Shown: positions 43,343-55,035 of the stretch, piece after piece
Position numbering within the stretch: the first letter of the stretch is position 1
Layout: each line of letters opens with the position of its first letter
NCBI RefSeq assembly: GCF_030272615.1
Contig: NC_081408.1
Coordinates: 204,005,113-204,065,112 of the forward strand
Direction: 5' to 3'
Origin: Cryptomeria japonica
Lineage: Eukaryota; Streptophyta; Pinopsida; Cupressales; Cupressaceae
DNA: 60,000 nt
Made by a program: the position numbers and the translations under genes
The notes under the pieces: generated by a model
Told to the model about the DNA's origin: nothing
Databases searched by the model: none
The model's input: only the letters and a program-made list of their open reading frames with translations

Positions 43343-44113
43343 TGTTAGCATTAATGATAGTCCTAAAGATATTGAGAGGGGGGGTGAATGAGTATCTAAC
43401 TGATTAACAAAATATTTAACCTTATTAAGAACATTGCATTCCAAAACAATGTACTGGTAAATAAGAATTAATGTAGTAAACAGGAACAATAAAGACATCA
43501 TAGAAAACACACCATAACACAAGATGTTTAACGAGGAAACGCAGTGTGGGAAAAACCTCATGGGATTTGTGATGCACAATATTTAGTCACTGGCTAATGA
43601 ATAAATATTACCTACAATGAGGGGCCTGCACATGCAGGAAGGCCAACTACTAGAGATCACTTCTCAATAAGAGTCACACTGACTACAAAAGTTGATTATA
43701 AAATCCAATACAATGTACTGCTTCAAATCAGCATCAACTATGCCAGGTTTAGTACCGGTTTAAGCTCATTGTATAACCAAAACTGTTGTTGTCACTTATA
43801 TCACCTTATACATAATTCACACTTCCATTCATGTTCAATGACCTATAAGATCTCATACATAGATATGAGTCTTTTACAATATGCCATATCGGCTTTACAA
43901 AAGATAATTATAATTAAATACAATAAACAAAAGTTTATTCCTTGTCGGCTGGGGTGTCAGTATGCATTGTTGCCACTGCTGGTGAAGTGTTTTTCGATGT
44001 ATGTAGATGTCTATGCCAGTGGTGGTGCCTACCAGTGTCTTACCAGATGAATGCCAGAAGGTTGCCATCAATGACAACACCAACTATTCTCATAAGAGTG
44101 TAGAATGCCAACA
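43343..44113 (-). repeat. 5' LTR of element D
   Basis: 771 bp, TGTTAGCATT...GCCAACA in plus orientation. By eye it differs from the 3' LTR at about 6% of sites in a sampled 230-bp stretch. Confidence 0.92.
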
Positions 44114-45237
44114 GATGTATCAATATTGATCTTATGCAACAAGTTAATACTACATACATTAAGGACAAAACCATTGTCCACTAATGTCTATCTTATCGCA
44201 CCATCATTTATTATAACAACAATTATTAAGGGATCATATTGTTTTTTAATTTCATTAGAAGGCAACTCATCTTGTGTAAACACAATCTAAGCCTTAGGTG
44301 ATGTAGTAGAGTAAATCAAAGAAGCCATATTATTGGATGTTACTATAGGTGGGACATTCATTGTTTTCAGGGTATCTTGTAGCATTCCATGATGAGTCAA
44401 GGAAGTTTGAAGAAAATCCCAAAGGGATATCTTAGCAGGAATAGCTTTAAGTTGTTTGACAAGATCATATTCCTTACCAAGGGTTTGTGAAATACGAGGT
44501 GCTTCAAGAAGAATGAGTTGACGATCAGGTAGAGGAATCAAAACAATCGGAGAAGGGTTAGGTTGCCTATTTTTTCTCATGTTATAGGTAAGGGAAACTA
44601 CATTATAGTTATCCCTAGTTAATTGTCTTACATAGCTATAAGGACTCTTAGTGGGATTCTTTCCTTGAACCATAATGATAGGTTTGTTCGGGGTGCTAAA
44701 GGAATCATGACCATATCCACCTTGAACTGTGAGAAGAGGTTGATTAGGAAGAGGTGAAGTTGGAGAAGGACAAGAACCTTGGACAATAAAAAGAGGTTTT
44801 CTATTTTCATTCAAATTGATCATGTTGATTAATTTTTTAGATGCATTATTCTTGTTTAAAATTTTACGCAAACACATAAAGTCATCAAGGGAATCATCCA
44901 ATAAAGCATGATCATATCAATTGAAAGGCTTATCTTCAGACTCAAAAGGAGACATAACATCATATAGAGCATCATGAGAAAAAAATATGTTTCTAGATCT
45001 AGTGGAGGAGTTGATAGGAATGTTTCCATGAGAGGAAGCATTTAACTTATCTTTCTCATCACCACAAAATGGCATAGTAACAAGGTTGATTAAGTTTTGA
45101 CAAAATGAGGGTTTAGAAGGCTTAGGGTTCAAAAACACATCTAGAGATTCATCTAATTCATCCTTACTAAACTCATAATCAAGAAAATTGCATACATCAT
45201 CAAAATTATGAACAACTTGTAAATAGAAATATGACAT
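44114..45237 (-). pseudogene. Element A2 protease start and N-terminal region, unit 1
   Basis: ATG at 45237 (MSYFYLQVVHNFDDVCNFLD). Acidic sequence follows (FSKDELDESLDVFLNP, HDALYDVMSPFESED), a TAG-type break near 44918, then a 204-codon open stretch (44901-44287). That stretch has QPLLTVQGGYGHDSF, LVKQLKAIPAKISLWDFLQ and HHGMLQDTLKTMNVPP. The protease start VDNG lies near 44170-44185, after which D interrupts. No Gag domain or CCHC knuckle is visible. Homologous to A 8491-9414 and unit 2 50165-51295. Confidence 0.82.
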
Positions 45238-45435
45238 TTTGAAATGAAAATTGCATGAAACTCAAACACACAATGCAAGAAAAATGAAAGAAACCTCTCT
45301 TTTTTGTTTCTTTTTCTCTTTTTCTATTTTTTTGTTATATTTTATATTTTCAAAGAAAATCAAATTAAATAGATCTAGATATAATAATGCAATGGAATGG
45401 AAATGAAATTATGTTCACGTTGGGTTCACCAAAAA

Positions 45436-46273
45436 TGTGCTGGGGAGAAACTGAGACTAAGTATGGAAACCCTAATCCCACTCTCATACACACTCATGGA
45501 ATATGAAAGAGCCTATGAAGGTAAAACATGTTGGCTACTTCTTATGAGAAAGAGAGAGTCATGGATTACCTCTTAGGTTTTCTATTCCTTTGTTGTAAAT
45601 GAGAGAGAGGAAAGATGCAAAATGCAATCTAACCTAGAAAGCAAGTAAGGAAGCCAATCCTAATCTAAGAATGCAGATCAAAGAACAAATGATACACTAT
45701 TGAAAAGTATAGATCAAAAGAAAAAATAATGGGTGCACCTATGTCTAAAATTTGAGTAGAAATGTCCAGAACCAGGGTGTCACGCCACTGTCCTAATTCT
45801 GCAATTCTAGAGCTACAACTGACAAGAGGGATTCTGAGATCTGCAAAGTACTATTCTGTTAAGTCTTGTTGATAGAGGGTAGGTACATGGTGCCATGCCA
45901 CTTTCTTGGGTAGGACTAGGGTGTCATTCCCCTATCCTTGGTATATTTTTGCACTTCTGATACTTTAGGGTGGTGTTGATGCCCTTTTTTGGATCTGAAA
46001 CTGTCTTTGGATTCCTATTTCTGCACCTAGAACTAGAAAGGGAAGGTTTGGGGTGGCTATATAGGGTTTTTCCTTAGTCAAACCCCCGTGTTGGTGATTT
46101 CCACCTCCACAAATAGTCGATAATGTACTTAAAAATATGTTTGCAAGAATCATGTGTGTGTGCACGATCCTAAGAATGAAACAAACAACCTAGAGCAACC
46201 CTAAATAGTAAACCCTAATTGCTTATAATTGACAAAGTAAATGCTGTAAATCCACAATGCAAAGTGATCTAAA
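45436..46273 (-). repeat. A2 5' LTR, partial copy in unit 1
   Basis: Begins TGTGCTGGGG next to the PBS tggtgaacccaacgtgaac (minus strand, about 45415-45433). Interrupted by G at 46274 after ctaaa (46269-46273). Confidence 0.85.
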
Positions 46274-47289
46274 TGTAAGGAAAGAACAATGTCAAAAATT
46301 CTCTCCTAACACCAATTCTAAGGGGAATCAAGCAAGTATGTCTTTAAATTCTTTTGCAGAACATTAAGATATACACAAACTAATGAAAAGATAATCACAC
46401 AGAAAACATAACAGAACATAACAGAGAGTTAACACTAGATTTAAGTGGGAAAACCCTTACGGTTAAAATACCCACCACCAAAGAGAGATAAATTTATTCA
46501 TAGTTAACAAAAGGTTACAATAAAGTTACAGATCCTCTTCATGAGCATTTTCTCTCAGAATCTATGTTCGGATCATAGTCATCACCTATGCAGAACACTC
46601 AAGCTTCAAATAGGACTCCACCCCATACATCACACAATAAGCTCTCTCACTCTATCAGTTACATCTTTGGTAGCATATATATTAGCCATCCATTACAATG
46701 TATCAGATAAGGATAACTATTATGGAGTCCAACGGTCTGTTATTCAGTAACATCCATCCACCTAACAAATACTGCATTTTGATTTCCTTTGGCTATTCTG
46801 ATTACATCTATCGAATTCAGTTCACAAAAGAGTTAGTCGCTTCAACTGCCAAGAAGTTTAACCATCGACCATCTTGTATTCAAGACTCCTCCATTATCCC
46901 ACATTCGTTAGGAATTTGGGTCAGTTCATATTCATATATACCAACAAGACCATCTTCAGTATCCAAGTATTCACCTTTTGGACTTCGGTTCAAATGCACA
47001 CCCATAGTCAGTCTCTACTCCATCGACCATCGGAAAGACCACAAATGCATTTCTCCGATCTCCCGATGAACTAGTAAATGACTCCACTAATGCAGCTCCG
47101 AATAGGTCAGCTCCATCAAATCATTGGGATAGCCTTCAAAAGGCAGACCCGATCTCCTGGTGACACCACAATGACTCGATCGGGCCATCGGCATAGCATC
47201 CATCTTGTCAACCCGATCATTGATATCAACCCGATTGCCAAAGGTGACCTCATTGGGTATTGATGTAGCAAACAACCAGTTCTCCCAAT
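46274..47289. mobile_element. Element G, truncated copy in unit 1
   Basis: Starts TGTAAGGAAAGAAC after ctaaa. It follows the G sequence of 52329-53308 until tctcccaattt, where it joins D-family ORF2 sequence. The truncation is the duplication junction. Confidence 0.85.
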
Positions 47290-48123
47290 TTCCTACCGGT
47301 ATGTCATATCCAAAGTCTTTATGTCCTATACTAGGGATTTCATTTGTGAAATACAACATTAAGCATACTAAGAGATTACCAAAATGAAATGTCCCTTTCT
47401 TTTCTCCTTTAATCTTTTTCAAGTTATCTATGAGTTCATCCTTCAAGCATTCACACACATCTATTTTTCCATTGTTGTTAACCATTTCAAAAGCACTATT
47501 AATGCAAAGAATAGAAACTGAATTAAGTTTGCATGGGTAGTCTTGTAACCAAGTATCATACTTATGAATCTCACATTGATGTCCTTGATGTCATTCACTC
47601 TTAGAGATCTACTGTCTGATGTTCCTCTAGTTAGGGTCATTACTTTGTTGTTGGGACATTTCTTTGTTTTGTCTAGTCTGCTGGTGGTTGAGGGTAAACC
47701 TATTACTACCCTAATTGCTTGCCGAGTGAATTTGCAGACATAATCCAACCATAGAAATTCTCCATGTGCCCTACTTAGGACAATTCTCACTACTTCTTCT
47801 GAAAATTTAGGGATGTTCAAAATTTCAACAAAACCTAAAGTCTCCACAATCTTGTGCTTGGGTTTGACAATGCCATTTTCATCACAAATTATGGTTCTAA
47901 ACATTTTCAACAATTCCTTAGAACCTAATTCTTCAATGTTATAGTGAATATATATCCTAGGGTCTTTAGCATAAGCTACACCTTTAGGAATATTTGAAAA
48001 TGCGCCTATGGAATCAACTTGCTTAGCTACTTCAGCAATAATTTTAAACATAGGCCTAGGGCATTTTACATTTTTCACAATAGTAGGGTTTGCCATAAAT
48101 TCGGGAGCAGAAGAAGAAGCCAT
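47290..48123 (-). pseudogene. Element H ORF2 N-terminal domain
   Basis: ATG at 48123, MASSSAPEFMANPTIVKNVK. Closely parallel to D ORF2: GAFSNIPKGVAYAKDPRIYI, AHGEFLWLDYVCKFTRQAI, VNDIKDINVRFISMILGYK. A frame change occurs near 47530, after which CECLKDELIDNLKKIKG and FHFGNLLVCLMLYF follow. It keeps the HKDFGYDIPVG residues that are frameshifted in D. The rest of ORF2 is missing because of the duplication junction. Confidence 0.82.
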
Positions 48124-48502
48124 TTGAAAAATACCTTTAGCTGCCTGATAATGGTTGAATGCTTGAAATAAATCGCTTCACACCTTTTCCTTGAATGCCT
48201 TCGCTTAGATTTTGTGCTCTCTGCTAATTAGAATGATCGATGAATCAAAAATGAGGGAAAATCGATGATTTATAATGACTTTTCCTTCAACAACCGCATT
48301 AAATGCTTGCCGGTTAAGTGAATACTTAACACATCTACCAATAAAGAAGAAATCTATCTTCTCACCATCAACTAAGGGTAATCTGCATGATATTCAATTT
48401 GTTGCAGTACCCCAAAAGGGTTACTTCTCAGTTGGATGAAGAATCTCCTACTGGTGGACTAATACTCTGTTCTACTAGTGAAGAAATAGTCTCATCAACA
48501 TT

Positions 48503-49540
48503 CTAATCTATCTTCGTAATCCATTGTTCTGAAAATTCTTGCTTTACCTCATCTACCTTTTCTTTGCCTTTCAGAGTGGGTCCTTTATTATTTTCCGGTG
48601 AAGTCTTGCTTCTACAAAATTTTGCAATATGTCCAATCTTGTTACAAGCATAACAAATCACATTATTCTTCTGAATAGCCTTTCCATATCCTATGTCAGT
48701 TTGTGTTCGACATTGATTAGATAAGTACCCAAATCTTCCACAAATATAACATCTCACATTCATTCTGTAGTTTTCAAAATTATGACCAGCTTTGTTGCAT
48801 TTGGAACATTGGCTAGTGGGTGCATTAATGTTCTGATTATTTCTAGATCTACACTAATTTTCTCTATGACCATACTTGTTATAGTTAAAGCATTTCCCAT
48901 GAAATTTGTTAGTGTTAGTTTCTCTTACTGGTTTACTGTGATCATGATTGTTTGTAGTACCGAAACTTTCTCCAACTTCAAATCCAAGTCCATTAGTATC
49001 TCCATTAGGTTTCTGACTTTTCAACATATTATCAAGTTCCTCTAAACTTTTCTTGAATTTCTCTTTGCGTTGATTTGCAGTAGCCAACTCATTTTCCAGA
49101 ATTCCGTTTTGTCTCATATGTTTAGTTTTATCATGTTGCATGTGAATCAGATCGGTCTTCAACATATCATTTTCATGACTGCGTCTTAGATTTTCATTTC
49201 CAGCATCATTGAGTCTCCTAGTCAAGTCATCTTCATTCCTCTTTCTACCTTCAATGTCCTTACAAAACCTCATAGTCATATCTTGCATTTCATTCTTCAT
49301 AGTACAATTTTCTTTTCTCAATTTGTTCACAAGTTCATTAAGAGTTTCCTTTTCATCATTATCTTTCTGCATCTTCTCATGAAGTTCTTTTCTTTTATTT
49401 CGAGCTATAGTAAGATTCTCTTGAAGTCCTTGAATGAATTCCTATGCAGTCCTTAGATCATATTCAAGTTTGACATTATTCAACTTCTTTGCATCATAGT
49501 CAACAAGAGCTCCTTCCAATTGTTTTCTTAAGTTCTCCAT
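48503..49540 (-). pseudogene. Element H ORF1: coiled coil with four zinc knuckles
   Basis: Likely ATG at 49540. The open stretch 49372-48854 holds coiled-coil sequence (LVNKLRKENCTMKNEMQDM, RKEKFKKSLEELDNML) and knuckle 1 CFNYNKYGHREN, with one Cys changed to Tyr. Knuckle 2 is CSKCNKAGHNFENY, knuckle 3 CYICGRFGYLSNQC (His to Tyr) and knuckle 4 CYACNKIGHIAKFC. The tail is LKGKEKVDEVKQEF. Few stops remain. Together with D and J it defines the four-knuckle architecture. Confidence 0.83.
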
Positions 49541-49596
49541 CTGTACTGGTGTCAAAATCTTCCTCAAGCTATTAGGTTGTTGAAAATAGAGGACCT

Positions 49597-50164
49597 CAGT
49601 GGGATTTGTGACCCACAATATTCACTCACTGGTCAATGAATAAATATTACCTACAATGAGGGACCTGCACATGTAGGAAGGCCAACAGCCTAGAGCTCAC
49701 TGCTCAATAAGAGTCACACTGACTACAAAAGTGGATTATAAAATCCAATACAATGTACTGCTTCAAATCAGCATCAACTATTCTAGGTTCAGTACCGATT
49801 TAAGATCATTCTATAACCAAAACCTTTGTTGTCACTTATATCACCCTATACATAATTCACACTTCAATTTATGCTCAATTACCTATAAGATGTCATACAT
49901 ATATATTAGTCTTTTACAATATGCCATATCGACTTTACAAATGATAATTATAATTAAATACAATAAACAAAAGTTTATTCCCTGTCGGCTGGGGTGCGGG
50001 TATGCATTCTTGGCGCTATTGGTGAAGTGTTTGTCAGTGTATGCAGATGCCTATGCCAGTGGTTGTGCCTGCCGGTGTCTTACCAGATGAATGTGATAAG
50101 GTTGCCAGATGGTTGCCATCAATGACAACACCAACTATTCTCATAAGAGTGTATAATGACAACA
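49597..50164 (-). repeat. Element H 5' LTR, truncated
   Basis: Starts abruptly inside the LTR at ctcagtgggatttgtgaccc, fused to ORF1 leader sequence. The PBS and first 210 bp of the LTR are gone. Confidence 0.85.
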
Positions 50165-51295
50165 AATGTATCAATATTGATCTTATGCAACAAGTTAATA
50201 CTACAAACATTAAGGACATAACCATTGTCCACTAATGTTTGTCTTATCCCACCATCATTTATTATAACCACAATCATTAAGGGATCATATTCTTTTTGAA
50301 TTTCATTAGAAGGCAACTCATCTTGTGTAAACACAATTTGAACCTTAGGTCATGTAATAGAGTAAATCAAAGAAGCCATATTATTGGATGTTTCTACGGG
50401 TGGGACATTCATTGTTTTCAAGGCATCTTGTAGCATTCCATGATGAGTCCAAGAAGTTTGAAGAAAATCCCAAAGGGATATCTTAGCAGGAGTAGCTTTA
50501 AGTTGTTTGACAAGATCATATTCCTTACCAAGGGTTTGTGAAATACGAGGTGCTTGAGGAAGAATGAGTTGAGGATCAGGTAGAGGAATCACAACAACCG
50601 GAGGAGGGTTAGGTTGACTATTGTTTCTTGTGTTATAGGTATGGGCAACTGCATTATAATTCTCCTTAGTTAATTGTCTAGCATAGCTATAAGGACTCTT
50701 AGTCGGATTCTTCTCTTGAACCATAATGATAGGTTTGTTTGGAGTGCTAAAGGAATCATGACCATATCCACCTTGAACTATGAGAAGAGGTTGATTAGGA
50801 AGAGGTGAAGTTGGAGAAGGACAAGAACCTTAGACAATAAAAAGAGGTTTTCTATGTTCATTCACATTGATCATGTTGATTAATTTTTTAGATGCATTAT
50901 TATTGTTTAAAATTTTATGCAAACACATAAAGTCATCAAGGGAATCATCCAATAAAGCATGATCATAGCGATTGCAAGGCTTATCTTCAGACTCAAAAGG
51001 AGACATAACATCATAGAGGGAATCATGAGAAAAAAACTATGTTTCTAGATCTAGTGGAGGAGCTGATAGGAATGTATCCATGAGAGGAAGCATTCAACTT
51101 ATCTTTCTCATCACTGCGAAATGACATAGTAACAAGGTCGATTAACTTTTGACAAAATGAGGGTTTAGAAGGCTTAGGGTTCAAAAACACATCTAGAGCT
51201 TCATCTAATTAATCCTTACTACACTCATAATCAAGAAATTGCATACATCATCAAAATTATGAACATTTTGTAAATAGAAATATGACATTTTGAAG
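50165..51295 (-). pseudogene. Element A2 protease start and N-terminal region, unit 2
   Basis: Second copy of 44114-45237. 50724-50350 is open with SYARQLTKENYNAVAHTYN, DLVKQLKATPAKISLWDFLQ and MLQDALKTMNVPP. LVDNGYVLNVCSINLL (50230-50180) is the protease active-site region. It carries the empty site of B (cattc, 51091-51095). A small deletion and stops disrupt the region near the start codon (about 51290). Confidence 0.8.
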
Positions 51296-51469
51296 TGAAA
51301 ATTGCATGAAACTCAAACACACAATGCAAGAAAAATGAAAGAAACCTCTCTTTTTTTTTTCTTTTTCCCTTTTTCTATTTTTTTTTTTTTTTTCTATTTT
51401 ATGTTTTGAAAGAAAATGAAATTAAGTAGATCTAGATCTAATTATGCAATGCAATGGAAATGAAATTAT

Positions 51470-51488
51470 GTTCACGTTGGGTTCACCA
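51470..51488 (-). promoter_or_regulatory. Primer-binding site of element A2 (unit 2)
   Basis: Minus strand tggtgaacccaacgtgaac, a few bases from the LTR edge at 51493. One base different from the F site. Confidence 0.8.
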
Positions 51489-51492
51489 AAGA

Positions 51493-52328
51493 TGTGCTAG
51501 GGAGAAACTGAGACTAAGTATGGAAACCCTAATCCCACTCTCATACACACTCATGGAATATGAAAGACCCTATGAAGGTAACACACATTGGCTACTTCTT
51601 ATGAGAAAGAGAGAGTCATGGATTACCTCTTAGGTTTTCTTTTTCGTTGTTGTAAATGAGAGAGAGGAATGATGCAAAATGCAATCTAACCTAGAAAGCA
51701 AGTAAGCAAGCCAATCCTAATCTGAGAATGCAGATCAAAGAACAACTGATACACTACTGAAAAGTATAGATCAGAAGGCAAAATAATAGGTGCACCTATG
51801 TTTGAAATCTAAGTAGAAATGTCCAGAACCAGGGTATCACGCCACTATCCCGTTTCTGCAATTTTGGAGCTACAATTGACAAGAGGGATTCTGAGATCTG
51901 CAAAGTACTGTTTTGTTAAGTCTTGCTGATAGAGGGAAGGTACATGACGCCACACCACTTTCTTGGGTAGGAATAGGGTGTTATGCCCTATCCTTGGTAT
52001 ATTTGTGCACTTCTGATAATTTAGGGTGGTGTTGATGCTTTTTCCAGATCCGAAACTGCCTCCAGATTCCTGTTTCTGCACCTACAACTAGAAAGGGAAG
52101 GTTTGGGGTGGTTATATAGGGTTTTTCCTTAGTCAAACCCCTGTGTTTGTGATTTCCACTTCCACAAATAGCCGATAATGTACTAAAAATATGTTTTCAA
52201 GAATCATGTGTGTGTGCAAGATCCTAAGAAAGAAAATAAACAACCTAGAGCAACCCTAAAGAGTAAACCCTAATTGCTTATAATTGACAAAGCAAATGCT
52301 CTAAATCCACAATGCAAAGTGATTTAAA
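51493..52328 (-). repeat. A2 5' LTR, inner part (unit 2)
   Basis: Begins TGTGCTAGGG and is interrupted by G after ttaaa (52324-52328, decayed ctaaa). Confidence 0.87.
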
Positions 52329-54201
52329 TGTAAGGAAAGAACAGTGCTGAAAATGCTCTCCTAACACCAATTCTAAGGGGAATCAAGCAAGTATGTTTTT
52401 AAATTCTTTTGCATAATATTAAGATATACACCTAGTAATGAAAAGCTAATCACACAGAAAACACAACAGAACACAACTGAGAGTTAACACCAGATTTACG
52501 TGGGAAAACCCTTATGGGTAATAAACCTACCACCAAAGAGAGATCACTTTATCATAGTTAATAGAAGGTTACAATAAATTTATAGATCCTCTTCACAAGT
52601 ATTTGCTCTCAGAATCTATGTTCGGATCACAGTCATCACCTATGCAGAACACTCAGGCTTCAAACAAGAATCCACACCATACATCACACAGTAAGCTCTC
52701 TCACTCTATTGGTTACATCTCTGGTAACATATATATCAGCCATCCATTATAATGTATTGGTTAAGGATAACTGTTATGGAGTCCAAGGGTTTGTCATTCA
52801 GTAACATCCATCCACCTAACCAATATTGCATTTCAATTTCCTCTGGATACTGGAGTTCACAAAATAGTTAGTTGCTCCAACTGCCAAGAATTCTAACCGT
52901 CGACCATCTTGTATTCATGACTCGTCCATTATCCCATATTCGTCAGGAAGTCGGGTCAGTTCATATTCATAAATACCAACCAGACCATCTTCAGTATCCA
53001 AGTGTTTCACCTTTTGTACTTTGGTTCAAATGCACACCCGTAGTCAGTCTCTACTCTATCGGTCATTAGAAAGACCACAAATGCATTGCTCTGATCTCCT
53101 GATGAACTAGTAGATGACTCCACTAATGCTGCTCCAAATAGGTTAGCTCCATCAGATCATCGGGATAGCCTTCAATAGGCAGACCCGATCTCCTAATGAC
53201 ACCACAGCGACTCGATTGGGCCATCAACATAGTGTCCATCTTGTCAACCCGATCACCAAAGGCGACCTCATCAGGTATCAGTGTAGCAAACAACTAGTTC
53301 TCCCAATTTATGATGATACCACCCAGAATGAAGCTCTTCTTTGTCACTAGGTCACGATGGATATTCTAACAAGCAATTTCCCATCACGACCTAGCGACCA
53401 CCATTGGATATTCTATGATTGTCATCTGATCATCAGCAATCTACTCGGCCACTAACTTGCCTTAGCCGCTCTCCTGTTGAGTCCCACCACTTCGTCACTA
53501 TATCATGAGGGATAACATTTCGGGCACCTCACAACCTCGGCACAACACCAACTGCTAATAGTCCTAGAATTTTACTCCACTGTTGATATTCCTCGGATTT
53601 GTCATCAAATCTTCTTGATTTGCACGACCCTTATCTCACCTAGGCCACTCACTTATGCCATGTGTCACTTCTTGATTGGATCCAAAGTCCCTGTCCTGCC
53701 ACCTTAGCACAACCTCACTAACCACTCAAAATGAAGCTCTTCATTATCATCAGGTCATGATGGATATTCTAACGAGCAGTTTCCCATCACGACCTAGCAA
53801 CCACCGTTGGATCAACCTTGATCTTGTCGACTGTTATCTCACGTGGGCCGCTCACTCCTTTTGTCGGGCCCACCATGTGGTCACCAAGCTACAATGGATA
53901 ACGTTCGTGCATCTCCATCATGCGGTATAGCGACAGTCGTTGATCCACCTTCAACCTGCATGGTCTTTAACTCACTTCTTTTTGCATGTGCTTTGTCACC
54001 AAGCCACGAGGAATAACTTTCGATCATCTTCCCATCGTGGTATAGTGACAATTGTTGGATCATCTCGGACTTGCTCACCTGATCAAGAAGAGGGTTCCAT
54101 TGACCCATTGACAAGAGTGAGACCAATAGTTGTTCCATTAGGATAGGTTATTTCGATCAGGCTAAACACAAATCAAGTTAATTTGAGGCACATTTCCAAC
54201 A
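52329..54201. mobile_element. Element G: 1.87-kb LTR-like insertion, TSD ctaaa
   Basis: From TGTAAGG to TTTCCAACA, flanked by ttaaa/ctaaa (52324-52328 and 54202-54206). The empty site ctaaa is in the A LTR at 24126-24130. TG...CA ends and a 5-bp duplication suggest a long solo LTR. It has a gtgggaaaaccct block near 52499 like other LTRs of the window. No ORF with recognisable motifs. Orientation is not established. Confidence 0.75.
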
Positions 54202-54206
54202 CTAAA

Positions 54207-55032
54207 GAATGAATGTGAATGAAAATTAAGCTTGTTTAAAGACATAAAAACAACATGAAACCATAGCCAATGCCAAGGGAGAGGTACAAGAAAATCATCA
54301 GTCGGTGAACTCCTATTGCTCTTCTACATCTTCAAAAGCCCCCAATTGATAAAATGATGCTTGATGAATGTTTCATGGATGAATGTTGAATTTTGTTGAA
54401 TACTTCAAAGATCTACTCTTTTTCTGCAAAGAAGGCTCTTTATGCTCCAAAAACCTCCTCTTAAATTATTAGAAGAAGACCCCTTCAAATGAAGAAAGAA
54501 AGCTCTTAAGTATGAAACCCTAGATCTTAATTTCATGCTTACGCCGACCTAGGATTTGGATTTCCTGCTGATATTTCGGGGTTAAGCATTACTATATCAT
54601 AGGATTGTGTTCTCGAAATTATGGGAAAAAAGTTGTGGACCATGTGCATTCTCGCCACAATTTGACCAACTTTTCTCCAAATTTTTGGGGTTGTTAGATA
54701 TGATGATATTAGAGCATATCCCAAAGTTACTGTTGATTTCAAGATGTTTTAATATGCAAAATTGGGCCTGAACGGTCAAAATAAGACATAATTAGGGTTT
54801 ATGATTAAATGATTCATTGGAGGAATATGATGAAAAGGGGCACACTTAGGGTAAAGGGCCCAACTTTAGAATATGTAACATGATGAGACGTAACCTTAGA
54901 TTTAATTAAATTAATTAATTAAATGCTTAAAGGGGAATGAGAAATGCAAGATGCAAGACACATTAAGGTGGCTGCTAACCTAAGTGTGAAATTGTACCAC
55001 CCTAGTAAGGGTGTACAATTTAGGACCCTACA
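54207..55032 (-). repeat. A2 5' LTR, outer part
   Basis: Continues the LTR to TAGGACCCTACA at 55032. On the minus strand the LTR starts TGTAGGGTCCTAAATTGTAC, similar to F (TGTAGCGTCCTAAAATTGTG). Contains a decayed ggacc hairpin module near 54620-54690. Confidence 0.87.
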
Positions 55033-55035
55033 CTA

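Larger units (their letters stand above)
37506..44113 (-). mobile_element. Element D: non-autonomous LTR retrotransposon with ORF1 and ORF2, TSD gatgt
   Basis: 6,608 bp flanked by gatgt at 37501-37505 and 44114-44118, with the empty site in A at 8486-8490. Order on the minus strand: 5' LTR (43343-44113), PBS, ORF1, ORF2, PPT, 3' LTR (37506-38288). No pol domains. It is the best-preserved member of its family in this window. Confidence 0.93.
41023..47289. repeat. Tandem duplication, unit 1 (about 6.27 kb)
   Basis: Runs from the middle of D ORF2 through D ORF1, D 5' LTR, A2 protease and N-terminal region, A2 LTR and the first 1.0 kb of G. The same order recurs at 47290-53308. Breakpoints are accurate to about 5 bp because of shared aattt. 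Confidence 0.88.
47290..50164 (-). mobile_element. Element H: truncated D copy in unit 2
   Basis: Contains the ORF2 N-terminal domain, ORF1 and a partial 5' LTR. It ends in GACAACA at 50164, followed by aatgt, the decayed gatgt duplication of D. It arose by segmental duplication of D and not by its own insertion. Confidence 0.85.
47290..53308. repeat. Tandem duplication, unit 2 (about 6.02 kb)
   Basis: Second copy of 41023-47289. A deletion of about 230 bp across the PBS and LTR edge of the D-type element explains most of the length difference. Sampled stretches differ by about 6-11% from unit 1. Confidence 0.88.
24895..55032 (-). mobile_element. Element A2: second Tat-type Ty3/gypsy element, extends left beyond the window
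   Basis: Homologous to A along its whole visible length: RT N-terminus and G-patch region (24895-26385), protease (37437-37505 and 44114 onward), N-terminal region to ATG 45237, PBS and 5' LTR. It is interrupted by E, D and G, and rearranged by a tandem duplication. The rest of its RT and integrase should lie left of A, outside the window. The outer LTR end TGTAGGGTCC (minus strand) is at 55032. Confidence 0.82.

Noticed and set aside
47290-50164. H as an independent insertion of the D family
   Set aside because: It has the same host junction as D (aatgt for gatgt, followed by the same A2 protease sequence) and sits in a larger collinear duplicate.
51350-51400. Long T tract as a processed-retrogene poly(A) tail
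   Set aside because: The same tract occurs at the same place in A (23210) and in the other A2 copy (45300), so it is part of the element leader.
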